DNA of 64,000 bases from Simmondsia chinensis (GCA_018398585.1 JAGTTD010000010.1:6899501-6963500), one strand, 5' to 3'; shown: positions 1-11,741, numbered from the stretch's first letter. Made by a program: numbers and translations. Notes: generated by a model from the sequence alone, not told the origin.

Positions 1-115
1 CATAAACAGGGTCTAGGAGGGGTAAGGTTGCGTACTCCAAGGGCTCCCCCCCCCCCCCCCCCCCCAAAAAAAAAAGTACGGAGCCCTTGTCGAACTTGGA
101 CGGTTGTTGTTGCCA
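1..115. repeat. SINE tail fragments around a poly-C run
   Basis: Bases 8-33 match, in minus orientation, the tail module of the SINE family seen complete at 25218-25460 (GGGTCTAGGAGGGGTAAGG). Bases 75-115 look like the opposite-orientation 3' end: GGAGCCCTTG followed later by TTGTTGTTG. Between them lie a 20-base C run (46-65) and an A run. The layout suggests two SINE 3' ends meeting or a rearranged copy. It is cut by the window edge, so length and target-site duplication cannot be judged. Confidence 0.4.
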
Positions 116-399
116 TGTTAACTTCTCCAATTGGGTGAAGTACTGAGACGAAGTTTAGTATGATGTTACCATGGATGATTGTCATTCCTACTAGACAACC
201 ATGACAGCTTGACCAAGGAGCAACCCATGATAGCTGCCACAACATTGCAACTTTTTGTTTGAGGGAATAAAGATTTAAGGCGACCTTGTTTCCCTTGCAG
301 AAGATCCCAACTTTCCAACCAAGGCCGTATTCGTCAAGGATATTTTGCTAATTGAATAGTCTATGTTTTAATTGGTAAGGAGAGTATGAAGAACTAGGG

Positions 400-1000
400 A
401 GAGATGACAGATGACTTAACGACATTACTAGAAGCGTTAGATGATTTCTTGCTGGACAAATCAACAGATTCATTACCAACTACGCCCCATTATCGGATGA
501 GTCTAATAGAACACAAAGAAGAACTTAGACTCTAGGTTAAGAAGCTACTCGCCTGAGGCTTCATACGAGAGAGTCTTAGTCGTATGCAGTTCCAACTCTT
601 TTAACACCCAAGAAGGATAAGACTTAGCAGATGTGTGTGGACAGGTGAGGCATCAATAAGATTATTGTCCATTAACGGTTCCCTATTCCTTGACTCGACA
701 ATTTACTAGATCAATTAAGTAGTGTGAAGGTGTTCAACAAGATGGATTTGAAAAGTTGGCACCATCAGATCTGGATCCCACTAGGGGATTTCCTAGACAT
801 GACGAAATTTAATGTATCTGATGTAGAACTAGATAAGTGTGACCAAGGGGACTCAATGGGGCTTACTTGTCAATTTGGGCATCCACCCAAGTATCCTAGA
901 AGAAAGAATCAGAGCTTTACCAAGACTACATGCCCACCAGAATTTGGCACATTTTCTTTTAGATGGTTGGAGACCCAATAGGACTCTAGTTTTATCTAGG
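400..1000 (+). pseudogene. Ty3/gypsy reverse transcriptase remnant
   Basis: Read across frames with stops, this stretch gives the order of motifs found before and at the start of plant Ty3/gypsy reverse transcriptases: PHYRMS near 490, GFIRESLS near 560, then a CVD-like stretch near 635, a decayed PIP..LD segment near 685, and KMDLKSWHHQI at about 740-775, the equivalent of the family's K(I/M)DL.SGYHQI. Catalytic YxDD is absent: after QIWI the similarity stops and an internal deletion seems to join the 3' end of the element. Several stops and frameshifts show it is dead. The opposite-strand gypsy element at 3185-6661 is a separate insertion. Confidence 0.7.
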
Positions 1001-3184
1001 TTTTGTATTTTCTAAATTAGAAATGGATTAGCTTTAGGATTACATTAAGTAGGGTAGTTGCCTGAAAGTAGCTTGTAAATTGGCCTAATTGTTCAATAAT
1101 GATTTTTGTGGAAGAAGATTAACTTGAGTTATTTTCCTTAAAATGTTCCTTCCTTTTGCAACACCATTAAAGGAAGGTTGTGTGAATCTTCCTCAACTCC
1201 TTTGGTTGGTGCCCTACATTAGTATTATGATTTTTGATACGACAACTTATAAAGTAACATTGACATAGAAATGTTAATGGGACATGATGCGGCATAGCAT
1301 GACGTGATGACACCCTGTTTAGCTTTCTGGAAATTGATTCTCACATGACGCGCTATGATGCTCCTCTTAGATACGTATGAGACATATGTCACCTTTATGT
1401 TTTTCATAAGCATAATATATCATTCTAAGGTACTTTGATTCAAACAAAAATCAACAAACAATAGGAATACTACCTAGGTACCTGAATGAGGTAGATGATT
1501 CCATTTACGATGTAATATGAAGGTCTGAGTTTATCAGTGGGAAGACTTTTTGCCTGTAAAATATCCATAGAAAAGATCAACGAATTACACAAGCCAAATT
1601 GATCACTTTAAACCCGTTCTTCTGCTCATTGCAATAGTCCTTACAAAAGTTCAATCAAATCCTCATAGATCTAAGGAATTCTTATACGAGGTCCGCATAT
1701 AAGCTCAAGTGAATTTCTATAGTCGAAAAATTAATATTATGGGTAGTAGATCCAACCCACATAAGAAATTCTTAACGATTCAAACAACTAAAAATTTAAA
1801 CAACCTGGTGATAAATCTCGGCCCAAAACAAGACGAGCAACGTGTATGTGGAAAAGAAGAGAAGTCCTGGAAGATCCATCAACACCGATTCCAGAGCCTG
1901 TTGGCAAACACCGTCTTAACATACTTTTGAGGCCAATTTAAGTACCCATATACCTAGTGGAGAATTGTTGAATAATACAAAAGGCATTTATTTAATATAT
2001 ACAATGAGATACCATAAGGTTTTAAAGTTTTACTTGCTAGGCACCTATGCTAGAATTAAATGAATATTTATCAAGATTCGACCACTTTTCACCTGAAAAT
2101 GCTTGTGCCCTACATGATTATCATAATATGAGTCATATCAGTGTTTTTAGCAAAAACTTTAGCACATTAAGCTAGAAATTCCTCGGATTATGGTGGAATC
2201 TTCATATAAACTGCTGAAATCATGTCACTTCAACAATTTTAGGCAAAAGAATCAGAAACTGACGAAGGATACCTAATATTATTAGAGTTATGTTCCATGC
2301 CAGCAATTTCCAATGAAAATCCACCAAATTTCAATAGAAGGTACCTGATTGATAACATTTTCAGATTTCAGGCCATCGAAGTGATAGGAGTTCTAAATCT
2401 CTTGATACCTTATTGTATATATTGTAATGTTTGGGACCTACGTGATAAAAAGGCCAATGTTCAAAGTACCTAAGTGATAACCTTTATCGGATATCAAGTA
2501 CTTACTTCTGGCCTTAGCCAAAACACCTTCCTGTAGAGTCCAAAAAGGATAGCCCTCACTGTGCATTCATAAAAGCAATTGGAGATTTAGTTAGCAATGA
2601 AAGGTAACTGATTGATAAGATATACAGAAAGTATGGAAGAAATTGAAGAGAGAGCCTTACTTCCATTTACAGCAAAATTCATCAAATGAAAAACCTTTTG
2701 TGTTGTCCAACCATATTCCGGCACTCTCATTTGTATTCGAACAAGTTGCACCTAACAATTTCATTGCGGGAAATAAAGCGTTTGAGGGGACAATTTAAAC
2801 TGTTGAATTTGTGGAATCAAATAAAGATTGTTCCATAATCTATGGTTGTTACATAAATGAATTTGAAATTATTGTTACGTGATTTTGTTACACAAAGGAT
2901 TCCTTTGCATTAGTCCACAAATAAATACGTATCATTTTTTATATTTATTGAAGCATTTTTATAGATAGATTTGCATGCTGAAAACTATCAAATACGTGTT
3001 AAAGCTAATAATCATATGGTTATTCAACTTCTTTACAAGCATAACTTTTAAATATATTATATTTCCTAAAATAGCTCAACGAGATTATCGCGACCCATTA
3101 TGCACATTTGTTTCATCCTACTTCCGCAACAACACGAGTGCAATCACGAACCACAAATTATAATTCGATAGGCTTCATAGTGAT
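1001..3184. other. AT-rich spacer, no gene seen
   Basis: No ORF with recognisable domains. Bases 1010-1210 follow the gypsy remnant directly and could be its 3' untranslated or LTR part, but no boundary can be placed. A short stretch near 1690-1750 resembles 40261-40325 (shared words such as TCCGCATATAAG), pointing to an old dispersed repeat. The rest is unassigned. Confidence 0.4.
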
Positions 3185-4236
3185 AAAAGATAACTGACAT
3201 TTAGGTCATAGGGTTGTCTCTTCTTCATCTTCCTCATTCTCTCCTCCTTCAACAAGAGTAACAATTCAGCGGTTAGGACATTTGGAAGCAATATGTCCTA
3301 CTCCTTGACATTTGAAGCACTTCCTTTGAATAGTTGGACGACTTGAACTGACTTCTTTTCCTTTGCCCGTGTTAGAAGGTGTAGACGAGATTGCCTTTGA
3401 AGGAGCTGTCTCGGATTGTAGAGGTCCTTGACTGGATGCAGTCTTATTGAACTTTGATGAACTAGCAACACCCTTCTTGGATCTTTGCTTCTCAACTCTA
3501 AGTGTTAGGCAAATGATATCATTAAAGGTCCAATAATGTTCAAGTTGTACAATATCCTCAACTTCATAATTCAAAACTCCTAAATAGCGTGCAACAGTTT
3601 GTTCTTGAGGCTCCCTCACATCACAATTCATCATAAGTTGCTCGAATTCCAAGGTATGTTCTTCAATAGACATCGATCTTTGCTTCAAATTGTGGAACTT
3701 GACAAAAGTGTCTCTACGATAATCCTTGAAAAGAAATCTATGAGTCAATTCTCGACGCATTTTACTTGGAGACTTCCCTATGACCTTCTCTTTCTCGTGT
3801 TGCTTGAGATTCTCCCGCCAAATGGGTGCATACTTCTTCAATTTGATGGCAACAAGTGGGACTCGACATTCATCAGGGATATCTTTGAGTTCAAATACTC
3901 TCTCCACGGCATGAATCCAATCAATGATGTCATCAGATTGTAAGCATCCTTCAAATTCAGAGATGCCCATTTTAATATTCCAACTAGAATTGTTAGGAGG
4001 GTTAGACGGCGACAGCATCGAGGTGCTTCTTCTTTAGGTCATGAATCATCGGTGTGAAATGGATTAGATCTATAACTCTAATCACTTGAACTTTGACTTT
4101 CAGAATTCATAACTCCACCTTGAACTTGGTTTTGCTGTTGAACAACTAGTTGTCCTTGTAACCCTTGAACCTAGTGACGCAATTCAATGTCAACAACGTC
4201 TCTTAATTCACTAGCATTACAATGTCTCGAAGGCAT
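3185..4236 (-). pseudogene. Ty3/gypsy gag with zinc knuckle
   Basis: The intact part, 4018-3266, encodes 250 residues with the layout of plant Ty3/gypsy Gag. It has a helical retrotransposon-gag core (WIHAVERVFEL near residue 35, FHNLKQRSMSIEEHTLEFEQL near 108), a basic serine-rich linker, and a CCHC zinc knuckle at the C-terminus (CFKCQGVGHIASKC), which binds RNA in this family. An upstream ATG at 4236 starts an N-terminal part (MPSRHCNASELRD) in another frame with a stop, so the original start is separated by a frameshift. A stop follows the zinc knuckle, and an acidic tail (EGGENEEDEEE) continues beyond it. Gag would assemble the virus-like particle; here it is broken. Confidence 0.8.
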
Positions 4237-4575
4237 GTTGTTGCTGTAAAATTGACTAATCGGAGTACATTTGGAAAAAAAATAAAGGGCAAAATCGGAT
4301 TCGGCAAGCCAGAATTAGTGAACAAGGCTCTACTGACGTGGTAGTGATAATGTCGCCAAACTGATGACGTGGCGCTAAATAGTCAAGTAACGTGGCTGTC
4401 AAGGTAGAATCGAGCAAAAGCAATGTGCGTTCGCAGACACTAGCATGTGGGGTGTGTGTCGTCAATTCAAGTACCATTCGTCAGTTATTTTAAGGTTTTC
4501 GGTAGACCAAAAGCTAAGGACTTCAATTCTAATGGTTATGTTCTCTAATGGACGATGAATGACAGTAGGTCTGGG

Positions 4576-4917
4576 GTCGACCTCTCTTAGCTACTGATGA
4601 CGCATGACATGATTTTCCGATGTGTATGGCAGTAGGTCTGGTGTGGCATGGTTCGACTCTGTCGAAGGGAGACCACAGTTTTCGTTCTCCAGAAATCATT
4701 GCATGAGGGAAAAACGAAACCCACCAGCTTCAGGCGGCGTGTGCAGGTCAACCTCTCTTAGCTACTGATGACGCATGACATGATTTTTCGGGGAGTATGG
4801 CAGCAGATCTGGTGTGGCATGGTTCGACTCTGTCCAAGGGAGACGGTGGTTTTCGTTCCCCAGAAATCATTGCATGAGGGAAAGACGAAACCCATCAACT
4901 TTAGGCGGCGTGTGCAG
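4576..4917. repeat. 171-bp tandem duplication in gypsy leader
   Basis: Two head-to-tail copies with an exact 171-bp offset: 4576-4746 and 4747-4917. Both begin GTC(G/A)ACCTCTCTTAGC and end GGCGGCGTGTGCAG. They differ by scattered substitutions, so the duplication is not recent. It lies between the primer-binding site and gag, where plant retrotransposon leaders often hold repeats. Confidence 0.85.
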
Positions 4918-4937
4918 TGGGCACTAGGGCTTTGTGG

Positions 4938-5545
4938 TAGGGGTGAACAAAAATCAGTCCAGACGGAATTACCAGACCAGACCACCCATTTCGTTCAAGG
5001 ACCAGACCGGACCGACCATATATTGGTCCGGTCTTCGGTCCTAGCATACGGGCTTAATCGGCCATCTATCCAATACAGAGCAGTCCAAGGCCGGAAAAAC
5101 CGAAAACCGGGCCGAAGACCTATCAACATTAATTTCACATAAAATATTTGGGTATATAATTCTAATATATAATTAATATATCCTATATGTATATAATAAT
5201 TTAAAATTATTAGAAAATAAAATCTTTATTACACACACACACACACACACACACATACACATATATGTATATGTGTATATATATATATATATAATTATTA
5301 TATACATTATATCATTACCATAATTTTTATATTTTTAACTTTCATATCGAAACGCTTGCCTTCTATAATGCATTGCTAGATGAAAAAAACCAGTCCAAAT
5401 TGGTCGGGTCCAGTTTCCAATTGGTCATGGACCGAACCGACCGGATTATAATCGGTCCGGTCCTTGGTCTCATGATCTGATGTAGTACAGCCTTGGGTTT
5501 GGTCCGGTCCGGTCCAGTCCTGTTTTGGACCGATGTGCACCCCTA
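4938..5545. mobile_element. hAT-type MITE with 8-bp target duplication
   Basis: The 608-bp element begins TAGGGGTGAACAAAA and ends TGTGCACCCCTA, giving short terminal inverted repeats of the TAGGGGTG type common in plant hAT MITEs. Flanks are CTTTGTGG (4930-4937) and GTTTGTGG (5546-5553), an 8-bp target duplication with one mismatch, as expected for hAT. The subterminal parts are rich in GGTCCGGTC-type words on both strands and can fold back; the middle holds (CA)n and (TA)n tracts (about 5232-5295). No coding capacity. Confidence 0.8.
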
Positions 5546-5830
5546 GTTTGTGGCGCCGATTTCGGTGTGGCGCCGTTCGGATCGTCCACAGGAAGACGAA
5601 AATGAAGTCGGTTTGGATTCAGGGCATAGCAGTGGTTGGTTTGTGATGCAGCAGCAAGATGACAATTAATTTTAGGGTTTTTCTTTGTGATTTTCCTCCT
5701 TTTTTTTTTTTTTTTTTGCTTGGATAAAACAACAGTGGATATTTTTCTTTTCTTTTTATTTTTTTTGTTGAAAGGGACGACGATGACGAGGTGAAGATGA
5801 ATAGCGATGGACGGCAATGTACGCTAGTAA

Positions 5831-5842
5831 GCTCTGATACCA
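5831..5842 (-). promoter_or_regulatory. Primer-binding site, initiator tRNA-Met
   Basis: On the minus strand the 12 bases read TGGTATCAGAGC, the standard plant retrotransposon match to the 3' end of initiator methionine tRNA. It lies two bases after the LTR end (GTCA at 5845), which fixes element orientation. Confidence 0.9.
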
Positions 5843-5844
5843 AT

Positions 5845-6661
5845 TGACGCAGGAGCATACAGGGAAAAATTGATAGGTATTGTTTGTAGCGAGGTTAGGA
5901 ACCTCACTACGGCAATTAATAGGCTGTTGGCCAATGCTATGGTTAAAAACCCTATTATACCGTATCCAAATTCATCATCTTGGGAGGCTAGGCCAATGAT
6001 ACAGATAGGTAGCTGGTTTCACCATCCTAGTTGGCTAGACCAAAGATACAAAAGAACTTTCTAATCTTAGAAAGAGAATTAAAAGAGAAGACTCAACTTG
6101 ATTGAGAAAACATTCAACTGAAATATCATTAATGGATTAATTGAAGAGACATATGAGCCTCTATATATAGAGGGCTAGAGAGATAGCAAATGACATAAAC
6201 ATCCCCAAAGCATAATACAAATAGAAGGGTAAAAGCGTAATTGAATGAAACCCTAGAATGCTTGCCTAATGTGGAGATATACTCCCATACATGGAAGTAT
6301 TTTAATAAATATTAAAACTCTAAATTAAAATCGAAATTACTTATAGAAACTATGCTAACAAAGACTATGATAAATAAATTAAAGCTAACTAAATAAATTA
6401 AGGTGCATTCCATAGACACTTGTGTCATTTGACTTAATTCAAAAGGTCAACATGAGCATTTTTATTTAAAGTGAGGTTCGCTTAAGCTTCCAAGAACAAA
6501 ATGAGGCTTCAAGATACAAGATATTTGAGCTTGCGTCATTTCAAACCAAGATAGATAGCTTGTACAATTTCTTTAATGAAATTGTTGAAGTATGTGAAGG
6601 AAACTAACTCAAAAAGCTTAAACTATAAGGCGAAGACTCCACAATCGTTTACACTCTAACA
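5845..6661 (-). mobile_element. 5' LTR of the gypsy element
   Basis: An 817-bp LTR on the minus strand runs from TGTTAGAGTG at 6661 to GTCA at 5845. A TATA-like stretch (TATATATAG, near 6160-6170) lies in the expected promoter zone. The end is fixed by the adjacent primer-binding site; the start is chosen as the TGTTAG best matching LTR convention and is less certain. No second copy was seen in the window. Confidence 0.65.
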
Positions 6662-6791
6662 TGGCCCTCCCTAATGGGTCATTGGGTTTGAAGCTTACAT
6701 AATACATATCCTCATCATATCTTATGTTTCAAATGTATTAATATAATATTCTAAGTGAGGGCTATTAGAATTTAAATTTGTAATATCTCAA

Positions 6792-7070
6792 TCAACAACA
6801 TTCCATTACCATCGTCAAAAAAAAATCTATTATTTTTTTAAAATTTACGCTCGTATAAGAAGGTCCACTAATAATTTTATACTCTATTGCATGACCATAA
6901 TATAAAGAAAAAGATACCAAGGCAACAAAGGAGATCAGTGCATAACATGCACAAAGTGTGTAGTACACCCCTTGTTGCAACCCTCTTCCCCAGCCATCTC
7001 TCCCGTCACCGGCGCCGCCGAGCACCACCGCCTGGATGATGAAGTCCTTGCTTCTCAGTGCTAACCCCAT
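6792..7070 (-). CDS. Hypothetical ORF, possible first exon
   Basis: I do not recognise this protein. The 92-codon reading begins in GC-rich sequence unlike the AT-rich surroundings. It has a glycine-rich N-terminal stretch and one clear hydrophobic segment (YALISFVALVSFSLYY, about residues 43-58). A possible splice donor lies in minus reading at TTG|GTATCTTTTTC, near 6920, after which the reading becomes AT-rich and less protein-like. This could be the first exon of a truncated or lost gene. The upstream DNA carries three G-boxes. No second exon can be identified, so a chance ORF is quite possible. Confidence 0.25.
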   Translation of the reverse strand: MGLALRSKDFIIQAVVLGGAGDGRDGWGRGLQQGVYYTLCACYALISFVALVSFSLYYGHAIEYKIISGPSYTSVNFKKIIDFFLTMVMECC

Positions 7071-7154
7071 TTCTATAGACCTCCCCGAAAACTAAGGCAG
7101 TGGAAAAATGGGGGTTTTCGACCGTTGAGGTGATCCCAAAGAGAGGCAACGTGT

Positions 7155-7212
7155 AATTACACGTGATGATATGACAGCAGGCCACGTGGATTGGCGATTT
7201 GGCCACGTGTCA
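7155..7212. promoter_or_regulatory. Three G-boxes spaced 21-23 bp
   Basis: CACGTG occurs at 7160-7165, 7183-7188 and 7204-7209, two of them in the strong CCACGTGG/T context bound by plant bZIP and bHLH factors. The spacings of 23 and 21 bp are about two helical turns. They lie 90-140 bp upstream of the ATG at 7070 on the minus strand, where a promoter or 5' leader would be. Confidence 0.45.
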
Positions 7213-7353
7213 TGCTTGACGGCCCCAGCTGAGAATTATAAGGCCTTTTGTTGACGAAGCAAGCAGCCGTTATTTTATCGGGGATTTTACTAAGGGTTAT
7301 TTACATGTTAAGTTATTGGAAATTATTATAAAAAAAAAAAAACTCTTATTATT

Positions 7354-7466
7354 AAAAAAGTCTATAAATTTTTATCGTATTGATAAAAAAGTCTCTAAAT
7401 TTTTATCGTATTGATAAAAAAGTCTCTAAATTTTTATCGTATTAATAGAAAGGTCTCTAAATTCTC
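7354..7466. repeat. 31-bp tandem repeat
   Basis: Three close copies and a partial fourth of a 31-bp unit (AAAAGTCTCTAAATTTTTAT then CGTATTGAT), starting at about 7354, 7385 and 7416. The preceding GGGTTATTTACAT at about 7292 resembles the end of the Mutator-type MITE at 52975, and similar CTCTAAGTTTTTGTCGCATT text occurs inside that MITE. This may be a decayed relative. Confidence 0.6.
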
Positions 7467-7813
7467 TACTCTTGAATTTTTGGGCTATTACTTCACCTCC
7501 CCTTCCTTAAACCTCCACTATCTCATCTAAATCTATTATTATATTTATATAAGATGTTTAATTTATAATAAAATCAACCTTTTTGATTAATTTAAATTTA
7601 TATAAGTCATTATACAAGTAAAAGATCAACTCTATTTAAATTTTTTATTTATATAAATAATATAATTTGTAAATTATAACATATAAATATAATTACTTAA
7701 AATTTGTTTGCACAGCATACATCACACTGTTTAAATATTATAATGTTTTGATATATATATACATAGATAGATAGATATTTTAATGCTTCAAAATATTTTA
7801 CTTCGGCACTTTT

Positions 7814-8436
7814 TGTTGGTGCAAACATTTACAAAACTCGCAAGAACGGGTATCTTATAGATCTCAGGTGTCGAAGCCGTGTAATCACTTTTCTTAAAAC
7901 TTATATTATCGTAGAAAACAGTCTTGGGGATACAAGAACAACCAAAATGATAAAGTGAAAGTGTGTAAGAGGAGAGATAGAAAAGATGAATGAGAATGAA
8001 GTTTTGTCAAAGAACTTTCAACACTTTTAATCAATCTCTTAAACAAATTTATTTCAATCTCTTATGATTCAAATCAAGTAATCAAAATCTGATCGGGGGG
8101 GGGGGGAATTCATATGTTAATAATGAAGAGAAACGTCCCCTAAAAACACCCCAAAAAGAGGTGTCAAAAACTGAAAAAACCGCGCATTAAAACTGTCAAA
8201 CCGCCCTGTGTGTCAAAGCTGTGTGTCGACACACAGCTCTTCTCTGTATCTGTGGGCTTGTGTAAAGTTGTGTGTCAACACACGGGCACTATCTTTTGGT
8301 TATTTAAGATTGTGTGTCGACACATGAGCCTTGTGTGTCGACACACATCCTATACAAGTAAAAAAACACTTCAAACAACATTGGGACAAATATCAAATAC
8401 TTCATTAACACTTCTCACTTTGAAAATACATCAACA
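7814..8436 (-). mobile_element. 3' LTR of copia A
   Basis: A 623-bp LTR, 5'-TG...CA-3' on both strands, aligning along its whole length to 14304-14985. It contains a 12-base G run (8095-8106) absent from the partner and several copies of a palindrome around TGTGTCGACACA (about 8221-8346). In minus orientation the palindromes lie in the first third of the LTR (U3). Confidence 0.85.
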
Positions 8437-8447
8437 TTCTCCCACTA
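8437..8447 (-). promoter_or_regulatory. Polypurine tract of copia A
   Basis: On the minus strand GTGGGAGAA directly precedes the LTR start TGTTGATG. This is the position and composition of a plus-strand primer. Confidence 0.65.
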
Positions 8448-9049
8448 TTTTAAAATACAATCATTCTCACATACAATATCTCTAAATTAAAGGAGGCTTT
8501 ATTGTGCATCAATGAGAGTGTCTCTCAATTGAACCCCCAGCTGGGGAAGACACGTTTACAATTAATCGAATAAAAAATGGTAGACCATGCTTTGAACCAC
8601 ACAACCCATTTGACTAACCGAACACATCAACACGCACAAGACGTACTCCCCGTACGCACCCTACAACTCCCAGATCAACACATATGAAGCCTTGTGTCCC
8701 ATACCCTTCGGGAGTGTTTCAAAGCCAAACCCTTTGTCAAAAATCGCTCCTTACATCGGCCAAATTTCACACTCACAAAGGTGGACCCCACTAATCATGT
8801 CCCTGCGACTCGACATTCAGTAATAATATACACTTGGGTCCATTGAGAGCATACGCTCATCTTCTTAGAATCTCTGGCGTAGTTTACCAAGCACTTTCAC
8901 ACGAGATGGAAAAATTTCTTTTAGTGCTTGCAGTCACACAGATTATAAGTCTCTCTCATTGAATCCGAGACCTGACGTCATACCAGGCGTTGAGTTGAGG
9001 ACCTATCATGGGTGACTAATAATAACAGGTTTCAACCCCATCCCTTCAC
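8448..9049 (-). other. 3' untranslated region of copia A
   Basis: No coding motif is visible between the RNase H end and the polypurine tract. This is the expected non-coding 3' part of the element. Confidence 0.4.
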
Positions 9050-10617
9050 TAGAACCAAGTCTCTAGCTAGGCCTTTCGTAAACACATCCGTTAGATTCAG
9101 ACTTGTTCTCACAAAGTCCACAGTGATAACACCTTCTTGAATAAGATATCTCATAATACTATGTCTTACACCTATGTGCCTAGGCTTTCCATTGCACGCC
9201 TCACTGTACGCTTTCGATAGTGTAGCCTAACTATCACAATGGATAGTTATCTGTAAGATCGGCTTTGGCCACAAAGGAATCTCATACAAGAGATCCTTTA
9301 GCCACTCGGCTTCTTTAGCCACAAACGTAAGAGCTATAAACTCAACCGCCATTGTGGAATCTGATATACATTTCTGTTTCTTGGAACCCCAAGAAACTGC
9401 ACCCCCACCAAGCAGGAATACCCACCCGCTTGTAGATGCATGATCTCCCTCATAGGAGATCCAACTGGCATCAAAGTACCCTTCCAAGATGGGAGGACAC
9501 CTTACCTAAGGAATACCATAATCCATGGTTTTCTTAAGGTACTTCAGTACTCGATATATTGCATGCCAATGTAGTTTACTTGGATTGCTAGTATATTTAC
9601 TAGGCTTTCCAAAAGCAAAGGCTATATCAGGCCTTGTGATACTCATGGCATACATGAGACATCCAATGACTCGGGAATACTTCAATTGTTATACTAGAGT
9701 TCCCACATTCGGCACTAGCTTCACACTAGAGTCCATTGGTGTGGACATCGATGCACAAGCACCATAGTTGAATCTATTCAACACATTTTCAATGTAGTGA
9801 GACTATGCCAAGAAAATCGCATCTCCATTCCTTACAATCCTTATACCAAGGATTACTTCAGCCTCACCCATGTCTTTCATAGCAAAGTTCATCGAGAGGC
9901 ACTATTTTGTTTTCTCCACGTGTTCCATATCAGTACCGAATATCAGCATGTCATTGATATACAAACATATAATGACCCCTTTGCCATTATTGAACTTGCT
10001 ATAGACACATTTATTTGATTCATGTATAACGAATCCGTTGTTTAGAACAACTTGATCAAATTTATGATGCCATTGCTTTGGGGCTTGCTTTAGCCCATAC
10101 AGAGAACATATGAGTCTATATACTTTTTTCTCTTGGCCAAGAACAACATTCCCTTCCGGTTGTTCCATATACACCTCCTCCTCTGGCTCACCATTTAGAA
10201 ATGTTGTTTTGACATCCATTTGGTGAATCACCCGCTTATAAATTGAGGCAAGAGCTATTAACACTCTTATAGTCGATATTCTTGCCACAGGGACATACGT
10301 GTCAAAGTAGTCTAACCCATGTTTATGGGTAAACCCTTTAGCTAGCAATCAGGCTTGGAACTTATCTGTAGTTCCACCGACTTTCATCTTCTTTTTATAA
10401 AGACCCATTTACACCCGATAGGCTTATTGCCTCGTGGAAGATCCACCAATATCTTGGTATTATTACCCGTGATGGAATTCATCTCATCATTCACAACCTC
10501 TCGCCAAAAGGAGGCATCATGAGACCTCAAGGCCTCATCAAACATCATGGGATCTGTCTCCATGACACAACAATATGGAGTTACAGGGTCCATATCGTTA
10601 CTCGAACCTTCTACCAA
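9050..10617 (-). pseudogene. Copia A reverse transcriptase and RNase H
   Basis: On the minus strand 10617-9902 carries the copia RT: GNKPIGCKWVFI near the start, DVKTTFLNGE, the YGLKQAPKQWH motif, and an active-site YINDM where YVDDM is usual, so the first catalytic Asp is replaced by Asn. Sequence in other frames between 9900 and 9490 still shows the RT end (SITRPD-type text). RNase H follows at 9487-9050: [23 protein letters not shown], and a decayed D.FTKGLA near the end. Stops and frameshifts separate the pieces. The enzyme would copy element RNA into DNA; this copy cannot. Confidence 0.85.
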
Positions 10618-10689
10618 AAACGTGTGGAAGTCCGACCCGAAAGATTTCTCTTTCCTTACTCTCTTACTCCTTCAGAGTTCTAGAGCATT

Positions 10690-11741
10690 CTAAGGGACTT
10701 GTTCCCTCTCATAATGATCACAATCATATGACACTGAAGTGTCATTCTCAATCGGTACATAATCCCTTGGTCTAGAAATAGAGATATACCAGTTCTCATA
10801 AAAAATGGCATCTCTCGATTCTATTATCGTATTAACATTGATATAATCATTTGGCTCAATTATATAGAATTGATACGCCTTACTATGTGGCGCATATCCA
10901 ACAAATATACTATTGACGCCTCTCTCACCCAACTTTTTATGTTTAAGTTCAGGGACTCTAACGACTGCCCTACACCCCCACACTTTAAGATAACTTCGGG
11001 GGTCATTTGTTCCAATGTTCATACGGGATTATTTTACTTTTTTTTTGTTTGGAACATGATTTAAAATATGACAGGTCGTTAACATAGGCTCACTCCAAAA
11101 CCCATCGTTGAGACCGGAATAGGATAACACGGAATTAACAATTTCTGTTAGTGTTTGGCTTTTCCTCTCAACCACGCCGCTTTGGTGTGGTGTATAAGGT
11201 GCTGTGATCTCATGCATTATACCCGTGGTTTCAAAATACTTGGTATCATAGTGTTCCCCACCATGGTCCGATCTAAGCCGTTTGAGGAAGGTCTCACACT
11301 GTAGTTCAGTTTCCGCTTTATATGCTTTAAATCTCTCTAGTGACTCATCTTTATGGTTGACTAGATACACATAGCAAAATATCAAACAATTATCAATGGA
11401 AGTTATAAAGTACCTTTTTCCTCCTACGGTGGGAGTACTTTTAAAGTCACACAAATCGCTATGTACTAAGTCAAGTAAGTTGTTTCTCTTTGAAATGATA
11501 GAAATGGTAACTTCATTATTTTCATTAACATACGCGTTTTACATTTATCATCCGCTTTATCAATATGTGGTATCAACGACGAATTAACCATTTCATGCAT
11601 CCTACGAAAATTCACATGCCCTAATCTTTGATGCCATAAATACGAAAAGTCAAGCATATAAACCAAAATAGCAATTTTGTTATCAACATTTAATTTAAAC
11701 ATCTCATTACACAGGTATCCCTTGCCAATAAAGACACCCAC
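10690..11741 (-). pseudogene. Copia A integrase
   Basis: Three frame-shifted pieces on the minus strand make one integrase. 11741-11466 holds the N-terminal zinc-binding region (HQRLGHVNFRRMHEM). 11454-11029 holds the catalytic core with D in ITSIDNC, D in RSDHGGE and the E in HQSGVVERK, in DDE order. 11022-10690 holds the C-terminal linker (LKVWGC, FVGYAPHSKAYQF). Family knowledge: it would join element DNA to the host chromosome. Confidence 0.85.

Larger units (their letters stand above)
3185..6661 (-). mobile_element. Ty3/gypsy retrotransposon, 5' half only
   Basis: Reading on the minus strand the order is LTR (6661-5845), primer-binding site (5842-5831), a leader of about 1.6 kb, and gag (4236-3185). 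The protease, RT, RNase H and integrase regions and the 3' LTR are missing; similarity stops near 3185. The leader carries a tandem duplication (4576-4917) and a hAT-type MITE (4938-5545). This is a truncated, non-autonomous remnant. Confidence 0.75.

Noticed and set aside
9525..10018. Plus-strand ORFs within copia A
   Set aside because: Antisense shadows of the minus-strand RT.
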